Origin: JAWWPY01 sp963822825
Lineage (GTDB): Bacteria > Actinomycetota > Actinomycetes > Streptosporangiales > Streptosporangiaceae
Direction: 5' to 3'
Length of the DNA: 64,000 nucleotides
Assembly (NCBI GenBank): GCA_963822825.1
Contig: CAWGIW010000007.1
Coordinates: 1-64,000, forward strand
Part shown: positions 8,468 to 17,292 of the stretch, piece by piece
Numbering within the stretch: position 1 is the stretch's first letter
Layout: each line of letters opens with the position of its first letter
Notes under the pieces: generated by a model
The model's database searches: none
Told to the model about the DNA's origin: nothing
What the model saw: the letters and a program-made list of their open reading frames with translations, nothing else
Translations under genes and position numbers: made by a program

Positions 8468-9433
8468 GTGGCGTCCGACCTGCGCCAGGCGATCACCGCC
8501 GGCCGGTACCCGGCTGGGCAGCGGCTGCCCACCGAGGCCGAAATGGTCGCCGCCACCGGGCTGAGCCGCCAGACGGTGCGCCGGGCCTTCCAGGAACTCG
8601 TCACCGAGGGCGTCATCTACCGGGTACGCGGCCGGGGCACGTTCGCCGAGCCCGGTGACGGGAAGTACCTGAGGTCGTTCGGCAGCGTCGATGACCTGAT
8701 GGCGCTCTCGCTGGACACCGAGATGCAGGTCGTCGAGCCGCTGCACGTGCTGGCCAGCGTCGAGACCGCCGACCAGCTGCACGTCGCCGACGACACCGTC
8801 ATGACCATGTCTTTCCTGCGGCGGCACGAGAATGTGCCGTTCTGCTACACGCGCGTCTACCTTCCGATGTCCCTCGGCCGCAGCCTCCGGGGGCTTCCCG
8901 AGCTGGCTGCCCTGGCCGAGCCCGGGGCCCGCGCCCGGCTCACCGTGATCAGCCTCGTCAACCAGGTCAGCGATCACCCGATCCACGGTGCGCTGCAGAA
9001 CGCCACCGCGGTCGCGGCCACCGCTGACATCGCCCGCCGGCTGGGCTGCGCGGCCGGGCGGCCGGTGCTCCGCATCGACCGGCTGTACCGCGACCGTGAC
9101 CTGAATCCGCTGGAACTCGCGATCAACCACTTCCATCCCGACCGCTACTCCTACCGGCTCCAGCTGCGGGGGCGGGTGGAACCAGCTCCGGCCCGGGCGA
9201 GACACGCCGTGACCGGTGACCTGATGCCGGGGCCGACCCGCCTGGCGCCCGGCCGCGAGATGTCCCGGTCCTCGCGCACCGCGGCCGCCATCGTCGGCGC
9301 GCTGGGCCTCTTCACCGGCGGGACCATGGAGTCGCCGCTGCTCACAGCGGCCGACCTCATCGTTGGGCTGGGCGTTGATCCGGTGGAACTGATCCCGGCG
9401 GTCTGGGACTACCGGGCGCCGTCATGGACCTGA
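8468..9433 (+). CDS. GntR/HutC-family regulator with a fused TPP-enzyme remnant
   Basis: The N-terminal winged helix is clear (GRYPAGQRLPTEAEM, LSRQTVRRAFQEL, YRVRGRGTF), followed by a UTRA ligand-binding domain ending near NHFHPDRYSYRLQLRG (about residue 240). The given GTG start clips the domain: YRQ just upstream in frame belongs to it. A better ribosome site (AGGAG, 7 bases) precedes GTG 8401 in another frame, hinting at a frame break near 8430-8445. After the UTRA domain about 80 residues continue, including FTGGTMESPLLTAADLIVG and DPVELIPAVWDYRAP, which resemble the central domain of acetolactate-synthase-type TPP enzymes. This tail is probably a remnant left by a deletion. It likely regulates the flanking catabolic genes. 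Confidence 0.8.
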   Translation: MASDLRQAITAGRYPAGQRLPTEAEMVAATGLSRQTVRRAFQELVTEGVIYRVRGRGTFAEPGDGKYLRSFGSVDDLMALSLDTEMQVVEPLHVLASVETADQLHVADDTVMTMSFLRRHENVPFCYTRVYLPMSLGRSLRGLPELAALAEPGARARLTVISLVNQVSDHPIHGALQNATAVAATADIARRLGCAAGRPVLRIDRLYRDRDLNPLELAINHFHPDRYSYRLQLRGRVEPAPARARHAVTGDLMPGPTRLAPGREMSRSSRTAAAIVGALGLFTGGTMESPLLTAADLIVGLGVDPVELIPAVWDYRAPSWT

Positions 9434-9484
9434 CCCGCGACGGCGCCGGCCGGCGCGGCGCGCTGAAGGATGCGAGGCGACGCC

Positions 9485-10651
9485 ATGGCCGCACCTGAGC
9501 TCGCCGACCTCGACCCGGACGAGCGCGACATCGTCTCGGTCGTGCACGACTGGGTCAACGGCAGCGTGCGCCCGGTCGCCCGTGATCTCGAACACAGGGA
9601 CACGTATCCCGCCGAGCTGATCGAGGCGATGAAGCAGCTCGGCGTCTACGGGCTGGCCATTCCCGCGGCCTACGGCGGTTCCGGCGTCTCCACCGCGTGT
9701 TTCGCGCTGGTCACCGAGGAACTGGCCCGCGGCTGGATGAGCCTGGCCGGCGCGATGGGCGGGCACAGCGTCGTGGCCCGGCTCATCACGACGTTCGGCA
9801 CCGGCGCCCAGAAGCAGAGCTGGCTGCCGCGGCTGGCTACCGGCCAGGCCCGCGCGACCATGGCGCTCACCGAGCCGGGCGGCGGATCAGACCTGCAGGC
9901 CATCCGGACCAGGGCCACGGCCGCCGGCGGCGGGTACCGGCTCGACGGCGTGAAGACATGGATCACCAACGCGCGCGCGGCGGATGTCACCGCGGTCCTG
10001 TGCAAGACCGACCCGGACGCGGTCCCCGCCAGCCAGGGCATCAGCATCCTGCTGGCCGAGCCGGGACCCGGCTTCACGGTCTCCCGCGACCTGCCCAAGC
10101 TGGGCTACAAGGGCGTGGAGAGCTGCGAGATCGTCTTCGACGGCTACGAGTGCCCGCGCGACGCGCTGCTCGGGGCCGAGGAAGGCCAGGGCTTCCGCCA
10201 GATGATGGGCGGCCTCGAACTCGGCCGCATCCAGGTCGCCGCCCGGGCCGTCGGCGTGGCCAGGGCCGCGCTGGAGGACTCGCTGCGTTACGCGCAGCAG
10301 CGGGAGACCTTCGGCCAGCCCATCTGGCGGCACCAGGCGGTCGGTCACCGTCTCGCCGACATGGCCACCCGCGTCGACGCGGCCCGCCTGCTGACGGTCC
10401 GGGCGGCCGCCGCGCTGGACGCCGGGCGGCGCAGCGACCTGGAGGCCGGAATGGCGAAATTGTTCGCGTCAGAGGCGTGCCTGCAGGTCACCGCCGACGC
10501 GATCAAGGTGCACGGCGGCTACGGCTTCTCCGCCGAGTTCGACGTCGAGCGGTACTACCGCGACGCCCCGCTGATGGTGGTCGGCGAGGGGACCAACGAC
10601 ATCCAGCGCAACGTCATCATCCGGCAACTGGTCGACCGGTACCGGGCCTGA
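9485..10651 (+). CDS. Acyl-CoA dehydrogenase
   Basis: 388 residues. FAD-dependent alpha,beta-dehydrogenation of an acyl-CoA, electrons passing to ETF. Seen are the N-terminal helical domain, the substrate/FAD segments MALTEPGGGSDLQ and WITNARAADVTAV, the RETFGQPIWRHQAV helix, and the C-terminal VHGGYGFSAEFDVERYYRDA and GEGTNDIQRN motifs. The latter holds the Glu that serves as catalytic base in most of the family. I chose ATG 9485 (GAGG seven bases upstream) over the ATG five codons earlier. It follows the GntR gene closely and is likely part of the same CoA-ester pathway. Confidence 0.92.
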   Translation: MAAPELADLDPDERDIVSVVHDWVNGSVRPVARDLEHRDTYPAELIEAMKQLGVYGLAIPAAYGGSGVSTACFALVTEELARGWMSLAGAMGGHSVVARLITTFGTGAQKQSWLPRLATGQARATMALTEPGGGSDLQAIRTRATAAGGGYRLDGVKTWITNARAADVTAVLCKTDPDAVPASQGISILLAEPGPGFTVSRDLPKLGYKGVESCEIVFDGYECPRDALLGAEEGQGFRQMMGGLELGRIQVAARAVGVARAALEDSLRYAQQRETFGQPIWRHQAVGHRLADMATRVDAARLLTVRAAAALDAGRRSDLEAGMAKLFASEACLQVTADAIKVHGGYGFSAEFDVERYYRDAPLMVVGEGTNDIQRNVIIRQLVDRYRA

Positions 10652-10760
10652 CCAGTCAATCCCCCGTGGGCAGCACGAAGGAGTGCGCAAGTGGCCACTA
10701 ACATTTTCGGCCGCCCGTAGCGGCGGTCCCTGCCCACCACCCGGGGAAGGAGTCTGGCCG

Positions 10761-11949
10761 GTGTCCCGGATGCCCCGGATCATCGTCATGGGAGGCTCGC
10801 TCGGCGGGCTGACCGCGGCGCTGGTGCTCCGGGACGCCGGCTGTGACGTGCGCGTGTTCGAGAGATCCTCGTCCGCGCTGCGGGCCCGCGGAGCGGGCAT
10901 CGCCGCCCTCGACGCCACGCTGCGCTACCTGACCGATCGCGGCGGCGTACCAGCCCGAGGACGTCTGCTCCGGCACTGACTGGATCCGGTTCGTCAACGC
11001 CGGCGGGAGCGTCCGGCACGAGCAGCGGCACCGCTACCGGTTCTCCTCGTGGAACACGATCTACCGGTCACTGCTCGGGCTGTTCGACCGCGACCGTTAC
11101 TTTCTCGGGCGGGAGGTGGTGGACTTCGGCTCGGCCGGCGGCGGCGCCTGGGTGACGCTCGCCGACGGCCTCCGGGCCGAGGCCGACCTGCTGGTCTGCG
11201 CGGACGGCATCAGCTCGATGGCCCGGGCCCGGCTGATGCCGCAGGCCACGCCGTCGTATGCGGGCTACGTCGCGTGGCGGGGCACGCTGCCCGAGCGCAG
11301 CCTGTCCCCGGTCACCGCCGCGGCGCTCGGCGACGCGCTCACCTACCAGGTGCTGGAGCACAGCCACATCCTGGTGTATCCCATCCCCGGCCCGGACGGT
11401 TCGCTCACCGAGGGTGAGCGGCTCATCAACATCGTCTGGTATGTCAACGTGCCCGCCGGGGACGAGCTGGACCAGCTCATGACGGGCCGCGACGGGCTGC
11501 TGCGGGCCAACTCGCTGCCGCCCGGCGCGGTGTCCGCCGGGGCCGTCAGCCAGCTGCGCCGGGTCGCCGCGGCGGCGCTGGCTGGGCCGGTCGCCGAGGT
11601 GGTCACGGGCATACCGGAGCCGTTCGTCCAGGTGATCTACGACATCGAAGTCCCCCGGATGACCTGTGACCGGATCTGCCTGCTCGGCGACGCCGCGTTC
11701 GCGGTGCGCCCGCACGCGGCGGCGGGCACGGCCAAGGCGGCGGACGACGGATGGGCCCTCGCCGAGGAACTCACCGCCGCGGGCGGGGACGTGCCCAGCG
11801 CGCTGCGCGCATGGGAGCACCGGCAACTGAGGGTCGGCCGGTCGCTGCTCGCCCGCACCCGCGAGATCGGCGACAGCTCGCAGTTCTCTGCTACCTTCCG
11901 CCCGGGTGATCCGCGGCTGATCTTCGGCCTGCACGAACCCGGGCACTGA
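10761..11949 (+). pseudogene. FAD-dependent monooxygenase, 2,6-dihydroxypyridine hydroxylase-like, frame broken
   Basis: A group A aromatic hydroxylase. The first 60 codons (VMGGSLGGLTAALVLRDAG dinucleotide fold, RARGAGIAALDATLRYL) end in a wrong frame. From YQPEDVCSGTDWIRF on the frame shifts and stays open to the stop at 11949, with VCADGISS, YAGYVAWRGTLPE, LVYPIPGPDG, NIVWYVNV, LLGDAAF and RPHAAAGTAKAADD. Removing one G from GGCGGCG near 10945 joins them. The arrangement matches 2,6-dihydroxypyridine 3-hydroxylase of the nicotine pathway more closely than salicylate hydroxylases. The true substrate is probably an electron-rich hydroxylated aromatic or pyridine. GTG 10761 has AAGGAG nine bases upstream. 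Confidence 0.75.
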
Positions 11950-11979
11950 TATCAGCAGTCACGTCCCAAGGAGACAACA

Positions 11980-12351
11980 TTGGCCACCACCATCCTCAAC
12001 GAAACCACCTTCGATCCGGCCGACTACTCCGCCGAGCTGGCCGCGGCACCGCATAACCACGACGTCGGCACCCACCTGTGGCTGGAGAACGACCGGATCC
12101 GGGTGTGGGAGGTCCGGCTCCGGCCAGGCGAGCGCGGTCCTTTCCATGCGCATACCCGCCGCTACTTCTGGACCGTCGTGGACGGCGGCATCGGCCGGCA
12201 GCGCACCGCGGACGGGACCGTCATCACCCGCGAGTACCACGTCGGCGACACCAGCTACTCCGAGCACAGCGACGACGAGCCGCTGATTCACGACTTCGAG
12301 AACGCCGGGGACGTCCCGATGCGGTTCGTGACCGTCGAGCTGCTGGACTGA
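11980..12351 (+). CDS. Small cupin-domain protein
   Basis: 123 residues, one beta-barrel cupin. Motif 1 is recognisable (GERGPFHAHTRRYFWTVVDG), with weaker motif 2 (HDFENAGDVPMRFVTVEL). It probably binds a divalent metal through the His residues. The TTG start is supported by AAGGAG six bases upstream. Reading directly after the flavin monooxygenase, it may act on or sense the hydroxylated product, for instance as a ring-cleaving or isomerising enzyme, but cupin functions are too varied for a firm call. Confidence 0.75.
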   Translation: MATTILNETTFDPADYSAELAAAPHNHDVGTHLWLENDRIRVWEVRLRPGERGPFHAHTRRYFWTVVDGGIGRQRTADGTVITREYHVGDTSYSEHSDDEPLIHDFENAGDVPMRFVTVELLD

Positions 12352-12356
12352 GCTGG

Positions 12357-13199
12357 TCAGCCGGGCGGCACCGCTGGCCGGCCGATACCGCGCCTGATCC
12401 GTGCCGCCTGCTCCCCGATCCCCGGCATGATCCAGGGTTCCCGCGTTGTGTCCTCGAACCGGAGCCCCGGCCGGTCACGGGACGTGCCCGTGATGGTCAG
12501 GCTGAAAGGGCGCATGTACTCGACCTCGCGATCCGCCGTCAAGCGGAACGCCTGGTCATGACCCGGGTAGATGATGTCGGCCACGGCAAGGGCCCGGTCG
12601 ATGCTGGCCCGTGCCTGGTCGGCGTCCCAGAAGATGAGCGGGCTGCGCCGGCTGACCGCAACGCTCGCGTAATGCAGAGCGTCGCCTGTGATCAGGGACA
12701 GGCCCTCGTCGCTGGCTACGGTGATACCGATGCTGCCGGCCGTATGACCAGCCAGGTCCACGATGCCGACACCGGGGATGAGCTCGTCGCCGTCCCCGAT
12801 CTCGCGGATGTCCATCCGCTCCAGAACCGCTCCGGTCCAGGCCGGCGTCGCCCAGTCGTTCGGGTGTGGATGCTCGCAGTAGCGGCGTTCGTCGGGATGC
12901 ATGTACAGCGGTGCGTGATCGAATACATCGATATTCTGCACGTGATCCCAGTGAGCATGGGTCAGGACGACCATGTCAATGTCGCCGGGGGCCAGGCCCC
13001 GGCTCGCGAATGAGTCCCACAGGAACGTCCGCCGGCCGACGTGCGCTGGATCGACGAGGATCCGGGTGAGCCGGCCCTGAGCGTCGGCGCCCTCGATGAG
13101 GATGACCGCGCAGAGCGCGGCCAGGCCGGCGTCGGTGTTGATGCCGAAACCCTCCAACAGGACGTCGATCCGGGGGGCCGCGATCTCTGCCTGAGCCAT
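12357..13199 (-). CDS. Metallo-beta-lactamase-fold hydrolase (lactonase-like)
   Basis: 280 residues with the binuclear zinc motif THAHWDH (H81, H83, D85, H86), AGHTAGSIG, TGDALH and PGHD near the C-terminus, in the order of N-acyl-homoserine lactonase-type enzymes. The reaction is hydrolysis of a lactone, ester or thioester. It converges on the cupin gene with a five-base gap and precedes the lysine pathway genes with a 67-base gap, so it may be transcribed from its own promoter or with the kam genes upstream. A lactonase would suit the ring-cleavage side; nothing in the lysine route requires one. Confidence 0.82.
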   Translation of the reverse strand: MAQAEIAAPRIDVLLEGFGINTDAGLAALCAVILIEGADAQGRLTRILVDPAHVGRRTFLWDSFASRGLAPGDIDMVVLTHAHWDHVQNIDVFDHAPLYMHPDERRYCEHPHPNDWATPAWTGAVLERMDIREIGDGDELIPGVGIVDLAGHTAGSIGITVASDEGLSLITGDALHYASVAVSRRSPLIFWDADQARASIDRALAVADIIYPGHDQAFRLTADREVEYMRPFSLTITGTSRDRPGLRFEDTTREPWIMPGIGEQAARIRRGIGRPAVPPG

Positions 13200-13266
13200 G
13201 ACACTCCTTTCGCTTCGGGTGATCCCACGCTGCGAAGTACCCGTTCCACGTGGCCCCGACGCGGGC

Positions 13267-13653
13267 TTACCCGGGCGGCACCACCACGGTGCCGGTCGCG
13301 GTGACCACCACCAGGGGCTCGTCCAGCACCCGGGAGGCCGAAGGGCCGCGCTCCGGCTCGGCGCGGCACACGACCCGCGCCTCGAACGCGATCTCGCGGC
13401 TGCGCAGGCCGACCCGGAGCACGGTCGCGGTCGCCTCGATCACGTCCCCGGCCCGGACCGGCGCCCGGAACTGGACATCAGAGTAGGACGCGAACAGCCC
13501 CTCGTCACCGTCGGCGCGGATCGACAGCTCCGTCCCCACGTCACCGAACAGGCCGAGCACGTACGCCCCGTCCACCAGGTTCCCGCCGTAATGAGCGTGG
13601 CTGGCCGGCACGTACCGGCGGTGCGTCACGGCCTGGCCCTCGGCGGCGGTCAT
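13267..13653 (-). CDS. kal: 3-aminobutyryl-CoA ammonia-lyase
   Basis: 128 residues, hot-dog fold. The block YGGNLVDGAYVLGLFGDV, IRADGDEGLF and FRAPVRAGDVIEA is the signature of Kal, which removes ammonia from L-3-aminobutyryl-CoA to give crotonyl-CoA at the end of the lysine fermentation pathway. The start ATG overlaps the stop of kamE by four bases, so translation is coupled. Its place at the end of a kdd-kamD-kamE-kal series makes the assignment strong. Confidence 0.88.
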   Translation of the reverse strand: MTAAEGQAVTHRRYVPASHAHYGGNLVDGAYVLGLFGDVGTELSIRADGDEGLFASYSDVQFRAPVRAGDVIEATATVLRVGLRSREIAFEARVVCRAEPERGPSASRVLDEPLVVVTATGTVVVPPG

Positions 13654-14452
13654 GCCACCGCTCCGCCGTGGGCTAGGGCCGCTTCGCGCGCGGGAGCCAG
13701 GGCGTGCACCAGGTAGCTGGCCACCTCGCGCGGTGTCGTGCCCCGCCCGAAGATCTTGTCCACGCCGAGATCCGCGGCCATGGCCGGGTCGAACCTGGGG
13801 CCCCCGACGACGAGCAGCGGGCGCGCGCCATCGCCCCGGCCGGCCCGGAACCCGGCGGCCACCTCACGCGCGCCGTCCAGGTGCGCCTCGCGCTGGGTGA
13901 CGACTTGGCTGACCAGGACGGCGTCGGCGCGTTCGGCCCGCGCCCGGGCGACCAGATCGTCCACCGCGACCTGCGCGCCCAGGTTCACCACCCGCATTTC
14001 CCGGTAGTACTCCAGGCCCTTCTCACCGGCGTGGCCCTTGACGTTCAGGATCGCGTCGATGCCCACAGTGTGCGCGTCGGTGCCGATGCAGGCGCCGAGC
14101 ACCACCAGCTTGCGGCCGAGCCCGGAGCGGATCCGCAGGTTGATCTCGGCGGACGACAGCAACGGGAACTCCCGGCGGGCCACGGTCACCTTGGACAGGT
14201 CGACCAGGTGGCTCAGCCGGCCATAGACGATGAAGAACGTGAAGTCCGGGCCCATGCCCTTGGCGTGCACCACCATCGCCGGGTCGAGGCCCATGGCCGC
14301 GGCGAGCTGGAGCGCGGCGCCTTCGGCGCGCGCGCGCTCCTCTTCGCGGCCGAACGGGACCGGCAGGGTGAAGGACACCTGCACCCGCCCATCTCCCGTG
14401 GTGTCACCGTAGGGACGTATCAGTGCCGCTGGCTGGCCGCGGACTCGGTCAT
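13650..14452 (-). CDS. kamE: Lysine 5,6-aminomutase beta subunit (cobalamin-binding), frame broken near N-terminus
   Basis: Carries the B12-binding DXHXXG motif (GTDAHTVGID), the preceding dimer-clasp segment (RPYGDTTGDGRVQVSFTLP) and the Rossmann-like domain (ADAVLVSQVVTQ, LLVVGGPRFD). With KamD it converts beta-lysine to 3,5-diaminohexanoate using adenosylcobalamin and PLP. The natural start is almost certainly ATG 14452, which overlaps the kamD stop as ATGA and has GGAAGG six bases upstream. That frame stops after 10 codons unless one C is restored in CACTG near 14424. A GTG at 14459 gives an uninterrupted 269-residue frame but has no properly spaced ribosome site. Confidence 0.85.
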
Positions 14453-16008
14453 GCGGCACCTTCCATGATCTCGGTTGCCGGGTTGAAGTAGCCGTCGGCC
14501 TGCTTGATGACCCCGTCGAGCCCCCGGCCGCCGTCGGCGGGGCGGCGGGTGATGCCGAATGTGCCGTCTGCGATCGCGCCGAGCAGCCCGTCAGCGCCGA
14601 TGCGGCGCAGCAGGTCCACGGCCTCACCGAGGACCTGCTGCGCGCGCTGTTCCACGAAACCGCCCGGCGGTGGCCGGAAGTTCTCGCCCAGCCGGCCCGC
14701 GGCCCGCGCCACGTACCGGACGTTCTCCAGCGCCAGGTCGCGGTCGGACAGGAACGGTGTGTGGATGCCCTCGGTCATCATCCCGACGAGCAGGATCGAC
14801 TGCTCGGTCAGCACCCCGGCCAGGTTGAAGAACGCGTCGAGCAGGTAGCCGGCGAACACGTTCCCGGTCATGTGCTTGGTCGGCGGCATGTACTTGAGCG
14901 GCGCGTCCGGGAAAAGCTCCCGGACCAGCTGCGCGTGCGCGAGTTCCAGCAGGAACGAGTCCGGCACCTCAGGGTTGATCTCGAACGCGTGGCCGAGGCC
15001 GAGCTGGGCGTCGGCCAGCCCGGCTTCCTGGCCGAAGAACTCGTTCAGCAGCTGGCTGACCACGACCGTGTGCGCGGCGTCCACGGCGTCCGCCGTGGTC
15101 AGGTAGTTGTCCTCGCCGGTGTTGATAACGATCCCGGCCCGGGCGTGCACCTGGCGGGAGAACCGCTGGTCGATGAAGGTGCGGCGGGGGTTGATATCGC
15201 GGAAGATGATCCCGTACATGCAGTCGTTCAGCATCATGTCCAGCCGCTCGAGCCCGGCCAGGGCGGCGATCTCCGGCATGCACAGGCCGGACGCATAGTT
15301 GGTCAGCCGCACGTACCGGCCCAGCTCGCGCGAGACGTCGTCGAGCGCGGACCGCATCAGCCGGAAGTTTTCCCTGGTCGCGTACGTGCCTGCGTAGCCC
15401 TCCCGGGTCGCGCCCTCGGGCACGTAGTCGAGCAGCGACTGGCCCGTGGACCGGATCACCGCGATGATGTCGGCGCCCGCCCGGGCGGCCGCCTGGGCCT
15501 GCGGGATGTCCTCGTAGATGTCGCCAGTGGCCACGATCAGGTAGATCCATGGCTTGGGCGGGTCGGCGGTCTCGCAGATCATCGCGTCCCGCTCCGCCCG
15601 CCGGGCGTCGATCACGGCGATGCCCTGGCTGAGTGCCGCGCGGGCCGCGGCGCGCGCCGCGGTGGCGTCCTGGCCTTCCGGCACGTGGAACTTGACCTTC
15701 CCGGCCGCGGCGTCGCGGGCCAGCCCGGCCAGGCCGGCGTGCCCCCCGGCCAGCAGCGCATCCCAGGCCGGCAGGGCCACCCCGTGCTCCAGCCCGGCGC
15801 TGTCGCGGACCGCGTCGGCCAGCCGGTTCACCCAGGGCATGCCGTCCTCGTCGGCGCCGTCGAGGCCAGCGAGACGCAGCACGGCCCGCTCGACCGACAC
15901 CGTCGTGTGCGTCCTGGCCAGTTCGACGATGGGCTGCCCGGCCGCCCGGGCCAGGTCACGGGCCTCGCCGACGACCGCCGGATCAAGCCCGAGTTTCGGC
16001 TCTCTCAC
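14449..16008 (-). CDS. kamD: Lysine 5,6-aminomutase alpha subunit
   Basis: 519 residues, the usual length. This subunit forms the TIM barrel that holds PLP and substrate and receives the adenosylcobalamin of KamE. Family stretches seen include PWIYLIVATGDIYEDIPQ, IRSTGQSLLDYVPEGAT, NYASGLCMPEIA, NDCMYGIIFRDINPRRTF, NTGEDNYLTTADAVDAAHT, PPTKHMTGN and MMTEGIHTPFLSDR. The start overlaps the end of kdd by 26 bases and the stop overlaps kamE by four, giving a tightly coupled unit. Present in lysine-fermenting bacteria; unusual but known in some actinobacteria. Confidence 0.95.
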   Translation of the reverse strand: MREPKLGLDPAVVGEARDLARAAGQPIVELARTHTTVSVERAVLRLAGLDGADEDGMPWVNRLADAVRDSAGLEHGVALPAWDALLAGGHAGLAGLARDAAAGKVKFHVPEGQDATAARAAARAALSQGIAVIDARRAERDAMICETADPPKPWIYLIVATGDIYEDIPQAQAAARAGADIIAVIRSTGQSLLDYVPEGATREGYAGTYATRENFRLMRSALDDVSRELGRYVRLTNYASGLCMPEIAALAGLERLDMMLNDCMYGIIFRDINPRRTFIDQRFSRQVHARAGIVINTGEDNYLTTADAVDAAHTVVVSQLLNEFFGQEAGLADAQLGLGHAFEINPEVPDSFLLELAHAQLVRELFPDAPLKYMPPTKHMTGNVFAGYLLDAFFNLAGVLTEQSILLVGMMTEGIHTPFLSDRDLALENVRYVARAAGRLGENFRPPPGGFVEQRAQQVLGEAVDLLRRIGADGLLGAIADGTFGITRRPADGGRGLDGVIKQADGYFNPATEIMEGAA

Positions 16009-17107
16009 GCGTCCTCCTGTCGAAAATCGCGCGCACCCCCGGCTCGGCCCGGATCAGGTCGAGGGCCAGCCGGGCATGCCCGGGTACATACCCGTTGCCG
16101 ATCAGCATGGTCACATCGGCGGCCAGTCCCTCGGCGCCCAGCGCGGCCGCCGTGAACGAGGTCGCCATCGAGAAGAAGATGACCGTGCCCCCCTGGGCGG
16201 TGGCGAGTACCGCGCCGCCTTCGCAGCCCGGCACGTCCACGCAGACAACGGTCACGTCCGCGGGGCCGCCCGCGCCGGCCACCACGCCGGCCAGCGCCAC
16301 CGGGTCCCGCGCGTCGGCGATCACCACATGGTCAGCGAGCCCACTGCGCCGCAGCACGCCTTCCTCTGCCTCCGTCGGCACCACGCCGATGATGTGCCGC
16401 GCCCCGGCCTGCCGGGCGGCCGCGGCGGACAGCGAGCCGCTCTTGCCGGCCGCCCCGAGGATGGCCACGACCGGCCGGCCGGCGCCGGGGCGGGCCGGGC
16501 TGGTGTCCGCGGCCGCGCGGCGGGCTGCCTCGGCCACGACCCGGTGGGTGAGCGCGGGGGCGCCGCAGACGTCCAGGACCGCGAGGGCCAGCGGGCCAGG
16601 CAGGTCGCTGGGGAGGACGGTGGCGATCGACCGGCCGAACAGGATCGCGTGCCCGGCGCAGGGTACCTGCTCGGAAGCGCCGTCCCAGCCGGCCAGGCCG
16701 TCGGTGATGGCCAGCGGCGTGAGGCTGAGCGAGACCAGGGTGGCGATCCGGTCCCCGGCGGCCAGGCCGAGCGGTGACCGGGGCCCGGCTTCCTCGACGA
16801 CGCCGGTGAGCATCCCGCCGGAGCCGGTCACCGGGTTCTGCATCTTGCCGCGATCGGCGACGATCTCCAGGACCGCGGCCCGCATCGCCTCGGCCGTGCC
16901 CCCGCACGATTCGCGGAGCTGGCGGTAGGACGCGGCATCCAGGTTGAGCCGGTCCACCCGGACCCGCACCTCGTCTGGCCCGGTCCGCGGGTCCGGGTCG
17001 AGCCGCCAGGCCGCCTGGGGCAGCACCCCGGCCGGCTCGAGCACCCGGTGCAGGCCGAGGGCTGACGGGCCGGGGCGGTCCTGGCCGCCGAGCACCGACG
17101 AAGTCAC
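15983..17107 (-). CDS. kdd: L-erythro-3,5-diaminohexanoate dehydrogenase
   Basis: 374 residues, NAD-dependent oxidative deamination of 3,5-diaminohexanoate to 3-keto-5-aminohexanoate. Family blocks include the N-terminal LGLHRVLEP, RVRVDRLNLDAASYRQL, RGKMQNPVTGSGGMLTG, a dinucleotide loop (AILGAAGKSGSLSAAAA) and FFSMATSFTAAALGAEGL. It is first of the minus-strand kdd-kamD-kamE-kal unit. GTG 17107 is preceded by AAGGA six bases upstream. Confidence 0.92.
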   Translation of the reverse strand: MTSSVLGGQDRPGPSALGLHRVLEPAGVLPQAAWRLDPDPRTGPDEVRVRVDRLNLDAASYRQLRESCGGTAEAMRAAVLEIVADRGKMQNPVTGSGGMLTGVVEEAGPRSPLGLAAGDRIATLVSLSLTPLAITDGLAGWDGASEQVPCAGHAILFGRSIATVLPSDLPGPLALAVLDVCGAPALTHRVVAEAARRAAADTSPARPGAGRPVVAILGAAGKSGSLSAAAARQAGARHIIGVVPTEAEEGVLRRSGLADHVVIADARDPVALAGVVAGAGGPADVTVVCVDVPGCEGGAVLATAQGGTVIFFSMATSFTAAALGAEGLAADVTMLIGNGYVPGHARLALDLIRAEPGVRAIFDRRTRERAETRA

Positions 17108-17292
17108 GTTGCATCCTTCCCGGCCGGGCGTGGGCCGCTCGCGGCGCCGCCCCAGGCCTGCCGGCCGGGCCTGGCCAGGCGCCGCGCGGCAAAGCAGATT
17201 TTCCTGTGATTAGCTACTCTGACACTAGCTTCTTCTCAATGTGCCCCGGATAGAAGGCTATCGTTGATAAATACGAGGCCGAAACGGGAAGG
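17108..17292. promoter_or_regulatory. Divergent promoter region between kdd and kamA
   Basis: 185 bases, with an AT-rich core at about 17190-17275, notable in DNA this GC-rich. TATCGT at 17259-17264 fits a TANNNT -10 box for kamA, giving a leader of roughly 20 bases. No clear -35 box or operator palindrome is visible. Sharing one control region would keep KamA in step with the rest of the lysine route. Confidence 0.55.
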
